Positions 17,701 to 26,012 are shown, counted from the stretch's first letter. The stretch is 64,000 nucleotides of DNA from Paenactinomyces guangxiensis (GCF_016055185.1 NZ_JAECVR010000013.1:56778-120777); one strand, 5' to 3'. The notes: a model not told the origin generated them from the letters alone. Program-made: numbers and translations.

Positions 17701-18681
17701 GGAGCGGTCTTTCAGTTTGGCACCTGTGACGGACTGGTCCCGCAGGTGATCGTTTCCAACCGCTTGTGGCGAAAGTTTGTCAGAAGTGACAGCTCCGTTT
17801 GACAGGTGCTGACCTTGAACAGATTCTGTTTTTAAATGGCGGGAATGAATTACACCGGAAGCGATTTTTTCCTGTGTTACCGCTTCATCTTCCAATTTTT
17901 CTGAAGAGACAGCCCTGTCCTGGATTTTGGAAGTAGAGATGCAAAAATCGTCTAACTTGGCATTGTTGATAACATTATTAGCTAAATGAACCGTCTCAAT
18001 GGAACCGCTGATTAATTTTGATCCGCTGATGGATTGATCAGACAGATGCTCGTTCTGAATATGCCCCACTCCCAAATGATTCCCGAGGATGGATCGCTCC
18101 TTTATTTTAGCCCCGTCAATGCTCTGATCGGCGATGTGGTCTCCGGTAATGCTACTTTCTTTCAAATGCTTTCCCTGAACTGCTTCTCTCTGAATTTTTT
18201 CACTGCTGATACAACCCGCATCCAGGTGACGACCTTTGATTGCATGTTCGGCAATCTTGGAAGAGGTGACGGAGTCTTTGGCCAGTTTGGATTCGTGGAT
18301 CAGTTCATCAGTAAGATTTTCAGTGGTGATTGACCCCTTTTTTATTTTTGTTCCATCTACCGCATTGCTGGCAATTTTTTCACTTGTGATGATTGCATCT
18401 GTCAAATCGCTGGTGTAAATAAAGGGTTGAGAAGTTCCTGTTGGATTGCGCATTTTTTTGACCCTGGTCACTTTGCTTTGTGAGCTGACTGAGTTTGCCT
18501 CCGGTTCCGGTGAAACTTGTTTCTTTTCTATCGTTGTTGGACTTGTTTGGGGGATTTCTCTGGATTGTTTTAATTCTTTCTGTTTTTCTTCAAGCTTGAT
18601 CAGTTCTTCCAGGATGATCTCGTCCTGCATGTTATGATAAGGTGTTTTTTTGCGGTAAGAGGTCGGTTTCTTTTTTTTCAA
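14740..18681 (-). CDS. Giant decapeptide-repeat protein, probable spore-surface fibre
   Basis: About 1,313 residues. A Lys/Glu-rich, coiled-coil-prone N-terminal part (about 95 residues) leads into exactly 102 uninterrupted 10-residue repeats of the form xx(S/A/Q)(V/I)xxxx(L/I)x, such as DQSVTAGKLA. A ~90-residue domain follows (PSVFSGAHSFQL...FTIRIQ...GTLFWIATS) that resembles H-type-lectin or phage tail-fibre tips. The last ~110 residues are acidic and rich in Ser, Thr, Glu and Pro. I chose TTG 18681 because GAGAAAGGATG stands 8 bases upstream; ATG 18717 in the same frame has no ribosome-binding site. No signal peptide or sorting motif is present. Hydrophobic residues every fifth position suggest a beta-solenoid or trimeric fibre. 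spoVR and the YheC/D operon nearby suggest a mother-cell-made spore coat or exosporium fibre; this role is inferred. Confidence 0.7.
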   Translation of the reverse strand: MKKKKPTSYRKKTPYHNMQDEIILEELIKLEEKQKELKQSREIPQTSPTTIEKKQVSPEPEANSVSSQSKVTRVKKMRNPTGTSQPFIYTSDLTDAIITSEKIASNAVDGTKIKKGSITTENLTDELIHESKLAKDSVTSSKIAEHAIKGRHLDAGCISSEKIQREAVQGKHLKESSITGDHIADQSIDGAKIKERSILGNHLGVGHIQNEHLSDQSISGSKLISGSIETVHLANNVINNAKLDDFCISTSKIQDRAVSSEKLEDEAVTQEKIASGVIHSRHLKTESVQGQHLSNGAVTSDKLSPQAVGNDHLRDQSVTGAKLKDRSITAAKMSPGSIQGEHLADESISGTKIQNDSIMTAHLRKHSVDTDQLTANSVSASKVQNGAITAEKLSKEAVTQDKIAPGAVHSRHLCAESIQTQHFQNGSVTSSKLSPHSVGREHLQEHSIERSHLGKQIIGEEHLAEGAVTAGKLSPHSVGREHLQEHAIERSHLGKQIIGEEHLAEGAVTAGKLSPHSVGREHLQEHSIERSHLGKQIIGEEHLADASVTQSKIAPQSIQSEMIQDQVIQAKHLSSRSVEEHHLKEGSVGRSHIQDESIYENHIPNNSIPGSKLADHSITTSKLSPESISTDKIIDFAVTSNKLSEGAVSSSKIASYSILSQHLNQGAILSKHIEAEQIQNWHLADQSVTAGKLAKESVHREHLCEGSVHSQQIAQGQVETRHLTDQSVTAGKLARESVRTENIADHSVLSRHIQDGQIEERHLTDQSVTAGKLAQESVRTENIADHSVLSRHIQDGQIEERHLADQSVTAGKLTKGSVQPEHLANQAIFSRHIQDGQIEERHLADQSVTAGKLTKGSVQSEHLSDQAIFSRHIQNEQIGERHLADQSVTAGKLATESVQSEHLTDQAVLSRHIQNEQIAERHLGDHSVTAGKLSDESIYSHHLKDKSVTARKIASESIHHEHLADQAVLSHHIQNEQIEERHLADKAVTSGKLADEAVHSQQLASESVLSRHIRTEQIGEHHLADGIITAPKISGNAIQTDHLHDRTVTAEKLADEAVVSSKLRSGSIQAHHIQEQQIHSAHISDAAIQSHHLQSGSVTGEKLADKSIGIEKLNFNPFLWSSQPSVFSGAHSFQLKAGEKEQLMRFFIQPTQSSYIVVAMTDHPDCFASLFNRSDNSFTIRIQRADHSTESIQGTLFWIATSQSPVLPAQPEILPPAESVQEEILVSSSKVNTDAVEATEEHPDSPVGREEECDSSPAEQTDTTSGDVHSTQEITTQPETEPQSSSVPSNEEPGTSPSNEDETEADQSKPLWD
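15340..18399 (-). repeat. 102 x 30-bp in-frame coding repeats with 120-bp higher-order units
   Basis: The 3,060 bases encode 102 decapeptides with no insertion or deletion. Larger units of 120 bp (40 residues) stand out: three nearly identical copies at about 17041-17400 and a run of four or more at about 15980-16500. Repeats near the N-terminus have diverged most, and those between 15700 and 17400 are the most alike, indicating recent local duplication. Confidence 0.95.
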
Positions 18682-18912
18682 GATGTTCCCATCCTTTCTC
18701 TGCACATACTTCTTCATATATAGGTATATTCATCAACGCTAAACGTGGAAACTGAATAACCTAAAAATGGGTTTTTCGTAACAGTTTAGTAATCATAGGG
18801 GATTTAAGAGATTGGTATCTTTTACATAATCATAATGGGCGGATTTATGTTACTATGGTGACAGCTGGGACGAGCAGCCCAGCAAAAATCGGAAGACGCA
18901 GAGGAGGATTTG

Positions 18913-19662
18913 ATGCTTAACACCAAAAAACTGAAGAAAGTAACTGTTACTCTGGCTGCTTCATTAATTGTTACCTTTTCGATTCCAGCCGGGATCAGCC
19001 ATGCTGCAACAATAACCCCTGAAAGTCAGGCGGTAAGTTCTTCTGGTTTGTTGCAGTCGATCTTTGAACGAGTCGGACTTCAATTGGATGGAAAAGCCAG
19101 CGATGTTGAAAAAATAAAGGCAAAACCAATATCTAATTATTCTGAAGATTCGGTTAATATAACACCAGTTTCTAATCCTTCTGAAAATTCAACTAATTTA
19201 ACGCCGGTTTCTAATCCAACCACAACCCCGACAACATCCCCGACCGCAGATGAATCGAACAAGGAACAGACAACAAACCTTGCCCTCGCTGACCAGATTA
19301 TTAAAACCGGGGAAAAATACCTGGGGACTCCGTACAAATTTGGGGCTCCATCGGGCCAGACGAATGTGTTTGATTGTTCTTCCTTTGTTCAATATGTATA
19401 CGGCAAACATGGAATTGACCTTCCGCGGACTTCCCGCCAACAATCCAAAGTGGGAACCACAGTTCCGAGATCTCAACTGCAAAAAGGTGATCTCATGTTC
19501 TTTAAAACCAGTTCTTCTGGCGGAGAAGTAGGACATGTGGGAATCTATGCAGGCGATAACAAGATTCTTCACACCTGGGGTCCGGGTGGAGTACGCTATG
19601 ACAGTCTGTCTACTCCATGGTTGAAGGAAGGATTTCTGGTTGCAAAACGCGTGATCAAGTAA
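18913..19662 (+). CDS. Secreted NlpC/P60 peptidoglycan endopeptidase
   Basis: This 249-residue protein is exported: KKLKKVTVTLAASLIVTF plus a likely AxA-type site ending at SHA. A Ser/Thr/Pro linker with imperfect repeats of TPVSNP follows, then a C-terminal NlpC/P60 domain (about 130-249). The catalytic Cys155 lies in VFDCSSFVQY and His208 in GHVGIYAG. Such enzymes cut gamma-D-Glu-diaminopimelate links in peptidoglycan. There is no LysM or SH3 domain, so wall targeting may rely on the linker. I chose ATG 18913 (GAGGAGG 5 bases upstream). It is divergent from the repeat protein and could act in vegetative wall turnover or in sporulation. Confidence 0.9.
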   Translation: MLNTKKLKKVTVTLAASLIVTFSIPAGISHAATITPESQAVSSSGLLQSIFERVGLQLDGKASDVEKIKAKPISNYSEDSVNITPVSNPSENSTNLTPVSNPTTTPTTSPTADESNKEQTTNLALADQIIKTGEKYLGTPYKFGAPSGQTNVFDCSSFVQYVYGKHGIDLPRTSRQQSKVGTTVPRSQLQKGDLMFFKTSSSGGEVGHVGIYAGDNKILHTWGPGGVRYDSLSTPWLKEGFLVAKRVIK

Positions 19663-19676
19663 GGAATCAAAATTGG

Positions 19677-19710
19677 AAACCCTTTGCTTTCTAGGCAAAG
19701 GGTTTTTTTC
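19677..19710 (+). terminator. Terminator after the NlpC/P60 gene
   Basis: AACCCTTTGC and GCAAAGGGTT form a stem followed by seven T. It overlaps the 3' end of the convergent GNAT gene. Confidence 0.85.
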
Positions 19711-20176
19711 TTTTTCTGGTAAGTTCAACCTCTTTAGGGTTCCAGTTTCCGCCGGCCAGCCACAATGTCGGTTTGCCCGTGGGGCCTTTAAACAATCGAA
19801 AAGCAACCAGTCCACAGGAGAAGCAAAGTTTAAGGCTGCCAACATTATCACAGGCCACACGGGTGTATACTTTGTCTAAATGTCCGATCGCATGTTTAAG
19901 AAGAGCTTCCCCCACTCCTTGCTTGCGAAATCCAGGATGGACAGCAATAAATGATTCATCAATTCCATAATTGCCAAATACAATGATTCCCGTGATTTTC
20001 TTTCCTTCAAGTGCAGCAGCGACGAATGATCCGGGCGTCGACTCATCCGGATTGAATTGCCCGAACCAGCGCAGTGCGTGATGTGTAATACGTCCATCCC
20101 CGTACTTGCGCATAAAGCGGATGATGGTCGATCGTACGTGGTCCAATTCGCGGGGTGAGAGAATGCGGATATTCAT
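19691..20176 (-). CDS. GNAT family N-acetyltransferase
   Basis: This 161-residue protein shows the acetyl-CoA binding motif of GNAT enzymes in AVHPGFRKQGVGEALLKHA, with strand 4 before it (ESFIAV) and the motif-B region VYTRVACDNVGSLKLCFSCG after. The substrate is unknown. Its ATG overlaps the stop of the upstream YheD-type gene (ATGA), and GGAGGTG precedes it, so it is the last gene of the YheC/D operon. That makes a sporulation role, perhaps acetylation of a coat molecule, likely but unproven. Confidence 0.85.
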   Translation of the reverse strand: MNIRILSPRELDHVRSTIIRFMRKYGDGRITHHALRWFGQFNPDESTPGSFVAAALEGKKITGIIVFGNYGIDESFIAVHPGFRKQGVGEALLKHAIGHLDKVYTRVACDNVGSLKLCFSCGLVAFRLFKGPTGKPTLWLAGGNWNPKEVELTRKRKKPFA

Positions 20177-21498
20177 GAGACGGCACCTCCGGACGATTGC
20201 TTATATCCGCTTAGATAGAGGCAGTACTGGATCAGTCTGCGCAGAGAACATGAACGAATCTCCGGCTCATCAAATTTCATCGGTTTAGCATTGGCCTCAA
20301 AGAACCACATCCGCCCATTCTTCTCCACTCCGAGGTCGATTGACATTTCCCCTAACTTTGATAACTGTTTTGCCTCAATAAACCTGGCTATGGCAAGGCC
20401 GATTTCCTCAATTCGGCCATAAACCTCATCCTTTTGTGCGCCAAAAACCTCTGTCAATACAACGTGAATATTTTCAATCCGGCCACCCATGGGAACATGA
20501 GTTGAAATCGCTGATTTTCCTGCCACCCGTATTCCTGCCCCCGTAAAGGTCCATACACCCTCTCCATTTTTCTGTAATAACATGCGGACGTCAAAAGGGC
20601 TTCCCCTGTAAAGAGCGAGTGGAATTCCCTGTTGAATAACATAGGACCTCTTTTGACATAAGGTTTGGATTTTTGGCCACAGTGAGGCTAAAGAGAGATT
20701 GGTAAGCTTCTTTTTCCCCCGCATGGATTGATAAATCAGTTCATACCCCTGTTTTCGGCCAGTGATGCGCATCATGCCAATTCCTGCTTTGCCGGCAACA
20801 GGCTTTAGATAGAGAATCGGGTACTTCGCACTCATTTGTTGCAGCGTTCTCAGATTGTCGAGCCGCGTTGAATCAGGGACAATGGATTTAAACTCTTCTG
20901 AGGCTAACAGGTGCTTATAGAGAGTCCATTTGTCGAAAAAGGAAGGATTGAAAAGGTGGACTCCCGGAGTTTTTTGTAACTTGCGGATCGCTTCCTGAAC
21001 TTCTTTGCGCTGCTCCGACTTTCGATTGGGAATCCGATTATAGATAACATTTGGCATCGGCATTTTCGCCGGAATCCAACGTGTCTTTGAAGAACGGTGA
21101 TCGAGCAGGTAGCCATGCACCATCGATTCTCCTGATTTTAATCCCCCGGGTGTCAGGACAAAAACAGTAACCCCCATTGTACGGCCGGTGCGAATCAGAT
21201 CGGCAAAATTGTACTGATTCCCGTGAAAAGGATGACCGCCATCCGTGGTCAAGATCGCAATAAACGGCCCTACTTTATATTGTTGCTCAGCAACCTGTTT
21301 AATTCTGGCGGGTGTATACAGAGGTGATGATTCTTTGGATGACTCGTTCCGAACAGCCATCTTCAAAGGGGTGTCAACTCCGAGGACAACAGGCAGCATC
21401 CCCGGATAGCGATGCTTCTGATAACGTTTTAACGGGACGAACACCAGAGGCTTCTCATTGCGGCCAAGCGACAGCCAACCTGCTTTCGGTACTTTCAC
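20173..21498 (-). CDS. YheC/YheD family ATP-grasp protein, copy 4
   Basis: This 441-residue protein belongs to the endospore coat-associated YheC/YheD family. After an N-terminal domain come the family core VGPFIAILTTDGG and an ATP-grasp fold with LYLKPVAGKAGIGMMRI (ATP-binding lysine and Gly-rich loop) and a C-terminal metal-binding DLGVEKNGRMWFFEANAKP. ATP-grasp enzymes join a carboxylate to an amine or thiol using ATP; no substrate is known for this family. Length is like B. subtilis YheD (453). It starts 13 bases after copy 3 and overlaps the GNAT gene. It is the most diverged of the four at its C-terminus (PMKFDEPEIR instead of PGR/PSK). Confidence 0.88.
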   Translation of the reverse strand: MKVPKAGWLSLGRNEKPLVFVPLKRYQKHRYPGMLPVVLGVDTPLKMAVRNESSKESSPLYTPARIKQVAEQQYKVGPFIAILTTDGGHPFHGNQYNFADLIRTGRTMGVTVFVLTPGGLKSGESMVHGYLLDHRSSKTRWIPAKMPMPNVIYNRIPNRKSEQRKEVQEAIRKLQKTPGVHLFNPSFFDKWTLYKHLLASEEFKSIVPDSTRLDNLRTLQQMSAKYPILYLKPVAGKAGIGMMRITGRKQGYELIYQSMRGKKKLTNLSLASLWPKIQTLCQKRSYVIQQGIPLALYRGSPFDVRMLLQKNGEGVWTFTGAGIRVAGKSAISTHVPMGGRIENIHVVLTEVFGAQKDEVYGRIEEIGLAIARFIEAKQLSKLGEMSIDLGVEKNGRMWFFEANAKPMKFDEPEIRSCSLRRLIQYCLYLSGYKQSSGGAVS

Positions 21499-21511
21499 TG
21501 AAATGCCCCCT

Positions 21512-22894
21512 TTAGATGAAATTTGCCAATTTCATGCTGTAATCAGTAATATATTTGGCAGATTGGCGTCCTGCTTCGCGTAAACTGGGATGCAGAAAGA
21601 TATGGCGGCCCGGTTTGGCATTAATCTCAAACAACCAGACATGACCGTTGCGATCTACTCCCATATCCATGCCCAGCTCTCCGAGAGGACCGTTCACCTG
21701 CTGTTCCAATACCTTGGCGATCAGGATGGCTGTAGATTTGATTGACTCTTCCACATTTTTGGCATTTTCCTTGAATACTTTTTTTAGTAACACATCGGTG
21801 GGAATGACGAACCCGCCCGTTCGGACATGAGTGGTCACACTGCCGGACCCGGCTGCTTTAGAGCCAATGGCCACCACTTTCCACTGATCAGAACCATCTT
21901 TATGCATATGAACCCGGAAGTCTACCGGCCGGTTTTCATGTTTGATTAAACGAATCCCTTGCTGCACAAGATATTTTTTGAAACGTCCGGAATGGTTGCT
22001 GCCGAAATAATACTTTATAAGTTTTTCCAGCGAGTAGAAGCGGTGAAGTACATTTTTCGCCCCCTGGTGAAAACGGCAGAAATACCCCTCTTTGGGATGG
22101 CGGGTGATGCGAAAAATGCCTAATCCCAGACTGCCGCCACTGGGCTTGAGATAAACCATCTGGTGTTTCTCCAGCATCTTTTGCAGCGTTTGAATGGAAG
22201 GAGACAGATAGGTTTCCGGAGTAAATGAGGATGTAACTGGGTGGTTGCTCAGCCATAAGTGGACCGACCATTTATTGAAAAAGCCCTGGTTGAAAATTTG
22301 ACAGTGACTCATTTCCTTTAGTCTCGTTAAGCAGGCCTGAACATAAGACAATGATTCCGCTTTACGGTTGGGAACCCGTTCGTAAACAACATCAGGGAAT
22401 GGTGAAGTGCGGCGGAACCATCGCATGCCTCCGCTGGCATCCGTTTTAAAATACCAGCCGGAAACTGTTTTATTTTGCCAATCCACCATTTCGGGAGTAA
22501 AAACATAGATGAATGGTTTTTCACTGGCCCCCGCCTGTATGAAATTGCGAAACAACAGGGAACGGGACCCGAAAGGGCTGGATGGATTGCCTGTGTACCC
22601 GGTTGTGAGGATCCCGATCACGGGGCCCAGCTTTAACCGTTTGTTATAAAAGGTAGTCCTGGTTAATCCTGCATAAGGAAGATGGAGTTGGCGGGCCATA
22701 TTAGGCGAAAAAATAATCCAATTTTTTTTGCTTTTGATTCGGACTACGCGGGTGATCAGCGATTTATTTCCAATTTCTACCTTGATGGATTGTCCGTTTG
22801 CGCAACCCCATTGCTCCATCAGAGGTTGACTGAGAATGATTGCTTTTGCCGGAGTTTTAGCATTGAGTTGTGTTTGGCAAATGATTGAACTCAT
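21512..22894 (-). CDS. YheC/YheD family ATP-grasp protein, copy 3
   Basis: A 460-residue member of the same family. The N-terminal domain (about 1-95) resembles the corresponding part of copy 1. GPVIGILTTGYTG opens the core, MVYLKPSGGSLGLGIFRI is the ATP loop, and LGELGMDMGVDRNGHVWLF then EINAKPGR give the metal-binding end with the conserved Asn. All key residues appear present, so it should be active. The ATG overlaps the stop of copy 2 by 4 bases. The coat location is known for B. subtilis YheC/D homologues; everything else is inference. Confidence 0.9.
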   Translation of the reverse strand: MSSIICQTQLNAKTPAKAIILSQPLMEQWGCANGQSIKVEIGNKSLITRVVRIKSKKNWIIFSPNMARQLHLPYAGLTRTTFYNKRLKLGPVIGILTTGYTGNPSSPFGSRSLLFRNFIQAGASEKPFIYVFTPEMVDWQNKTVSGWYFKTDASGGMRWFRRTSPFPDVVYERVPNRKAESLSYVQACLTRLKEMSHCQIFNQGFFNKWSVHLWLSNHPVTSSFTPETYLSPSIQTLQKMLEKHQMVYLKPSGGSLGLGIFRITRHPKEGYFCRFHQGAKNVLHRFYSLEKLIKYYFGSNHSGRFKKYLVQQGIRLIKHENRPVDFRVHMHKDGSDQWKVVAIGSKAAGSGSVTTHVRTGGFVIPTDVLLKKVFKENAKNVEESIKSTAILIAKVLEQQVNGPLGELGMDMGVDRNGHVWLFEINAKPGRHIFLHPSLREAGRQSAKYITDYSMKLANFI

Positions 22895-24021
22895 ACTGAC
22901 CCTCCTAGATGACCCTTGAGTAGGGAATGGGCATAAAACATTGGAAGCTGGACCGCGCGCTGACGGATTTTCATTTCACCTGTTTTGAGAAAGATGGTTC
23001 GCCCCGGTTTGGAGTTAACCTCTAACAGCCAGACCCGTCCCTGGAGATCAATGCCCACATCAAGGCCCAATTCCAATAAAGGGCCATGATGAACCTCGAT
23101 AAACGGCGGTACGGCTGAACTGACTTTTTCTATCTTTTCTAAAATGGGCGGCACTTGTTTTGCCGGATAGTGTTGGTCCAGAAAAGGACGGAGGGATGTG
23201 GCCTGGCCCCCTCCGTGAAGATTGGAGGTAACGGTGCCGGCTTTCCCGATCCGCACTGCTGTCCCGGTTGTTTCCCATTCTTTCCGCTCATTCTTCTGAA
23301 CGAGAATGCGAAGGTCAAAGGGACGGCGGTCAGGGGTGAAGAGGGACAGAAATGGTTGGATAATATACCGGGTATCTTGAATAAATTGTTGTGCCCACAT
23401 CTGCAATTTTTCTTCATTTTGGACCGAATGCTGAAATGGTTCGTTCGCCCGGGACCGCCCCCGCACTTCATAATGGCCACGGGGGTGGAGCGTGATGGCT
23501 GCCACCCCGCGGCCGTGGCTTCCTCCATTGGGTTTGATGAGCAGAGAACCATGACGTTTTAAAAGCCGAATGAGATCTTGCGGCGTTTGATACCGCGTTG
23601 TCGGGGGTAAGAAAGGCTTGATCACAGGACTTTGTTTGAGAATCTCATAGGTCTGGTGTTTACCGCCCAGTGCGCGTCCCAAAAGGCGAATATGCGGATC
23701 CTGGGCGATACGCTGGACGTATGGCTTATAAGCCATGTAGTGCCGGGTATCCAGATAAAAACAACGGTCGTAAATCAAAGAGGGAAGAGGTTTGATACCT
23801 GTCCCCCAACCACTGTTTGCCTCAACAAACCATGCCGGAACCGTGCGTGTTTTCCAGTCGATGTGTCTGGGGCTGAAAACGATCACCTGGATGCCCAGAC
23901 CTTTCCCCACCTGGGTTAATTGTTGAAAAAAAGCAGCTTCAGAGAAAGGAGGGCGCCTGTTTTTATTTCCATAACAAACGATGATCCCCAGAGTGAGAGG
24001 GGATTCAAGCACCGTTTTCAT
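22891..24021 (-). CDS. YheC/YheD family ATP-grasp protein, copy 2 (short form)
   Basis: At 376 residues it lacks the ~90-residue N-terminal domain of the other copies and corresponds to the short YheC form (363 in B. subtilis). It begins directly with the core SPLTLGIIVCYGNKNRR. The ATP loop is SLLIKPNGGSHGRGVAAI and the end is LGLDVGIDLQGRVWLLEVN followed by SKPGR. It is translationally coupled to copies 1 and 3 by 4-base overlaps. Long and short forms side by side repeat the yheC-yheD arrangement of Bacillus. Confidence 0.9.
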   Translation of the reverse strand: MKTVLESPLTLGIIVCYGNKNRRPPFSEAAFFQQLTQVGKGLGIQVIVFSPRHIDWKTRTVPAWFVEANSGWGTGIKPLPSLIYDRCFYLDTRHYMAYKPYVQRIAQDPHIRLLGRALGGKHQTYEILKQSPVIKPFLPPTTRYQTPQDLIRLLKRHGSLLIKPNGGSHGRGVAAITLHPRGHYEVRGRSRANEPFQHSVQNEEKLQMWAQQFIQDTRYIIQPFLSLFTPDRRPFDLRILVQKNERKEWETTGTAVRIGKAGTVTSNLHGGGQATSLRPFLDQHYPAKQVPPILEKIEKVSSAVPPFIEVHHGPLLELGLDVGIDLQGRVWLLEVNSKPGRTIFLKTGEMKIRQRAVQLPMFYAHSLLKGHLGGSV

Positions 24022-25442
24022 AGCGGCTTCCTCCTACGGGGCTTTTTAGAATGTGAATACGGTGAGGATTTTTTGTGATTCAGTCCGGCTAAGAAGCAAA
24101 TGTAATCAATCAGCCTGTTGACAGACGGCCGTGTGGTCAGAGTAGGGTTGGTAACGGTATCATCAGTTTTGGACGGCTTGGAATTAATCTCAATCAGCCA
24201 CACTTTTCCGTTTTTATCCAGCGCCAGATCAATTCCCAATTCAGCAAAATGTCCCTCAGCTAACCGTTCAAAAGCGTTGCTGATCTCCAACGCGATTCTT
24301 CGCAGTTCAGTAATGGTTGGCTTATTGGCCACATGCCTGAGGTCGGCCAAAACATCTGCCGCTTTTCTGATTGTTCCTCCCCGGGCCAGGTTGGATACAA
24401 TGTGCTGGTCATTGGCAATGCGTCCAACGGAGGAAGTGACTTGCCATTTTCCCTGCTCGTTTTTTTGTGCCAGTACCCGAAAATCAACCTGGCGGTTTTC
24501 AAATGTAACAAGATTTAAACCTTGCTGAATGAGATAGGTTTGCCGGCCGATTCTTCTGGAAAGCAGCTTTGCCATTTCTGCCAGTGTTTTGGTGCTTCGG
24601 GTCAATGTGCCGTTGGGGGTGGCCGACTGATAAACCCAGTTTCCCGCCCCTTTGATCACGCGGATAATCCCGCTGCCTAAACTGCCATTGTTCGGTTTTA
24701 GGTATAAAACGGGATACCGTTGAAACATCTCTTTTAATCGATTAACATGAAAAGGAACCGTTTCTGGAAGCATACTGCGGATGCGGTCATCTTTGATGAG
24801 AATTTGGTGCACTTGATACTTATTCAGGAATTTCTCATTAAAAATGGGAATCCGATACCGGGTTCTTAAGTATTCCAGTTTCTTTTGCAAAGATTGTTGC
24901 TGTTCCACTTTTCTGGATGTGATCCGGTTATAGATCACATCAGGAAGGGGTAAAGGTGCACGGACCCATTTCCCTTTTTCTCTGATCCATCCCTGGATCG
25001 ATTTACTCTCAATCCGAACATGTTCCGGAGGAAAGACAGCGACCCGTACGCCACGGGTTTGCCCTGTTGCTGCACATTCATCTAAAAACTTGGAGATGGC
25101 ACCAAACGCTTGCTCATGTTTCTCCTGCGGATGGGCGTTGATCAAGATCCCGAACAAAGGACCAAAGCGCAAGCGGAGATAGTGGGGGTCAAATTGGGCA
25201 TTGATCAAAGACTGATTGGTCATCCGCAACTGTGAAGCCAGTCTGGAGCTCATCCGAATGAGATTGCTGTGGATCGGACTCAGGGCGATCATTCCGGATT
25301 CGGCGGCCGAGCCGTAGGTAACCCAGAACGGTTGCGTCTTAATTTCCAGTTTTTGTGCCAGTGAACGGCTCATTACCATGTTCACATTCCTGGGAAATTG
25401 GCGTTCAGGTAGAATTTGTATTTGTACTCGTGACAGCCCCAT
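24018..25442 (-). CDS. YheC/YheD family ATP-grasp protein, copy 1
   Basis: First gene of the operon, 474 residues. The N-terminal domain (about 1-105) is followed by LRFGPLFGILINAHPQ, then the ATP loop VLYLKPNNGSLGSGIIRV and the metal site DLALDKNGKVWLIEINSKP. A basic tail (KKSSPYSHSKKPRRRK) is unusual among the four. Start ATG has GGAAGGGG upstream. A SigK-like promoter lies 32-59 bases before the start, indicating late mother-cell expression, in keeping with a coat or outer-layer protein. Confidence 0.9.
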   Translation of the reverse strand: MGLSRVQIQILPERQFPRNVNMVMSRSLAQKLEIKTQPFWVTYGSAAESGMIALSPIHSNLIRMSSRLASQLRMTNQSLINAQFDPHYLRLRFGPLFGILINAHPQEKHEQAFGAISKFLDECAATGQTRGVRVAVFPPEHVRIESKSIQGWIREKGKWVRAPLPLPDVIYNRITSRKVEQQQSLQKKLEYLRTRYRIPIFNEKFLNKYQVHQILIKDDRIRSMLPETVPFHVNRLKEMFQRYPVLYLKPNNGSLGSGIIRVIKGAGNWVYQSATPNGTLTRSTKTLAEMAKLLSRRIGRQTYLIQQGLNLVTFENRQVDFRVLAQKNEQGKWQVTSSVGRIANDQHIVSNLARGGTIRKAADVLADLRHVANKPTITELRRIALEISNAFERLAEGHFAELGIDLALDKNGKVWLIEINSKPSKTDDTVTNPTLTTRPSVNRLIDYICFLAGLNHKKSSPYSHSKKPRRRKPL

Positions 25443-25473
25443 GACAATCCCCTTCCGCCTGAAATGACTAATT

Positions 25474-25501
25474 TATGGTATGTAGGCATGTATATTTGGG
25501 T
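25474..25501 (-). promoter_or_regulatory. SigK-type promoter of the YheC/D operon
   Basis: On the minus strand CATACCATA (25482-25474) fits the SigK -10 consensus CATAnnnTA perfectly, and AC (25501-25500) stands 17 bases upstream, as the -35 element requires. It is placed just ahead of the first gene of the operon. Confidence 0.7.
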
Positions 25502-25597
25502 GAAAAAAAAAGGCTTGCCCCCCGTTTAATTAAGGCAGGTAGAAGGAAGGTTTACGGGCTTACATAAGATGCGGTTCCGGAAGTGAGGTTGAAAAAA

Positions 25598-25951
25598 GTG
25601 GCTAATCCATACGATCATGCTCATGAGCTGGCAAGAAGCATCCGTGCTTCAGATGTTTATCAGCAGTTGAAAGAGATTCAGACAGAAATAAAAAACAACC
25701 CCACCCATCAAGAAATGCTAGACACTTTCCGCCGGAAACAGCAGGAGTATCAGGCTTATATGATGCAAGGTAAAGAACCCACAGCTGAGATGACAGAGCA
25801 ATTGCAAACACTGATGACAGCGATTCAAGGCATTCCCGCTCTGACCAAATATTTGCAGGCCGAAGAAAGATTAGGTGTCTTGCTGAACGACATTCAGCGG
25901 ATTCTCATGGAACCGGTGGATGAACTGCTGGGAAAACGGGAGGAATCATGA
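25598..25951 (+). CDS. yheA: YlbF/YmcA family protein YheA
   Basis: This 117-residue all-helical protein of the YlbF superfamily matches B. subtilis YheA (117 residues) along its length, for example NPYDHAHELARSIRASD at the start and AEERLGVLLNDIQRILMEP near the end. YheA function is not established; relatives YlbF, YmcA and YaaT tune RNase Y. GTG 25598 is preferred because GAGG lies 9 bases upstream. It is divergent from the YheC/D operon, as yheA neighbours yheB-yheC-yheD in B. subtilis. Confidence 0.88.
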   Translation: MANPYDHAHELARSIRASDVYQQLKEIQTEIKNNPTHQEMLDTFRRKQQEYQAYMMQGKEPTAEMTEQLQTLMTAIQGIPALTKYLQAEERLGVLLNDIQRILMEPVDELLGKREES

Positions 25952-26012
25952 TCGGAACGCTCTGTCTGAAGACTTACTTTCACAGAAAAATCTCTGAGGA
26001 GGGAAAGAGAAG

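Noticed and set aside
18841..18900. c-di-AMP riboswitch upstream of the NlpC/P60 gene
   Set aside because: Such genes often have one, but only a short CTGGG...CCCAG stem is seen and none of the conserved ydaO core.
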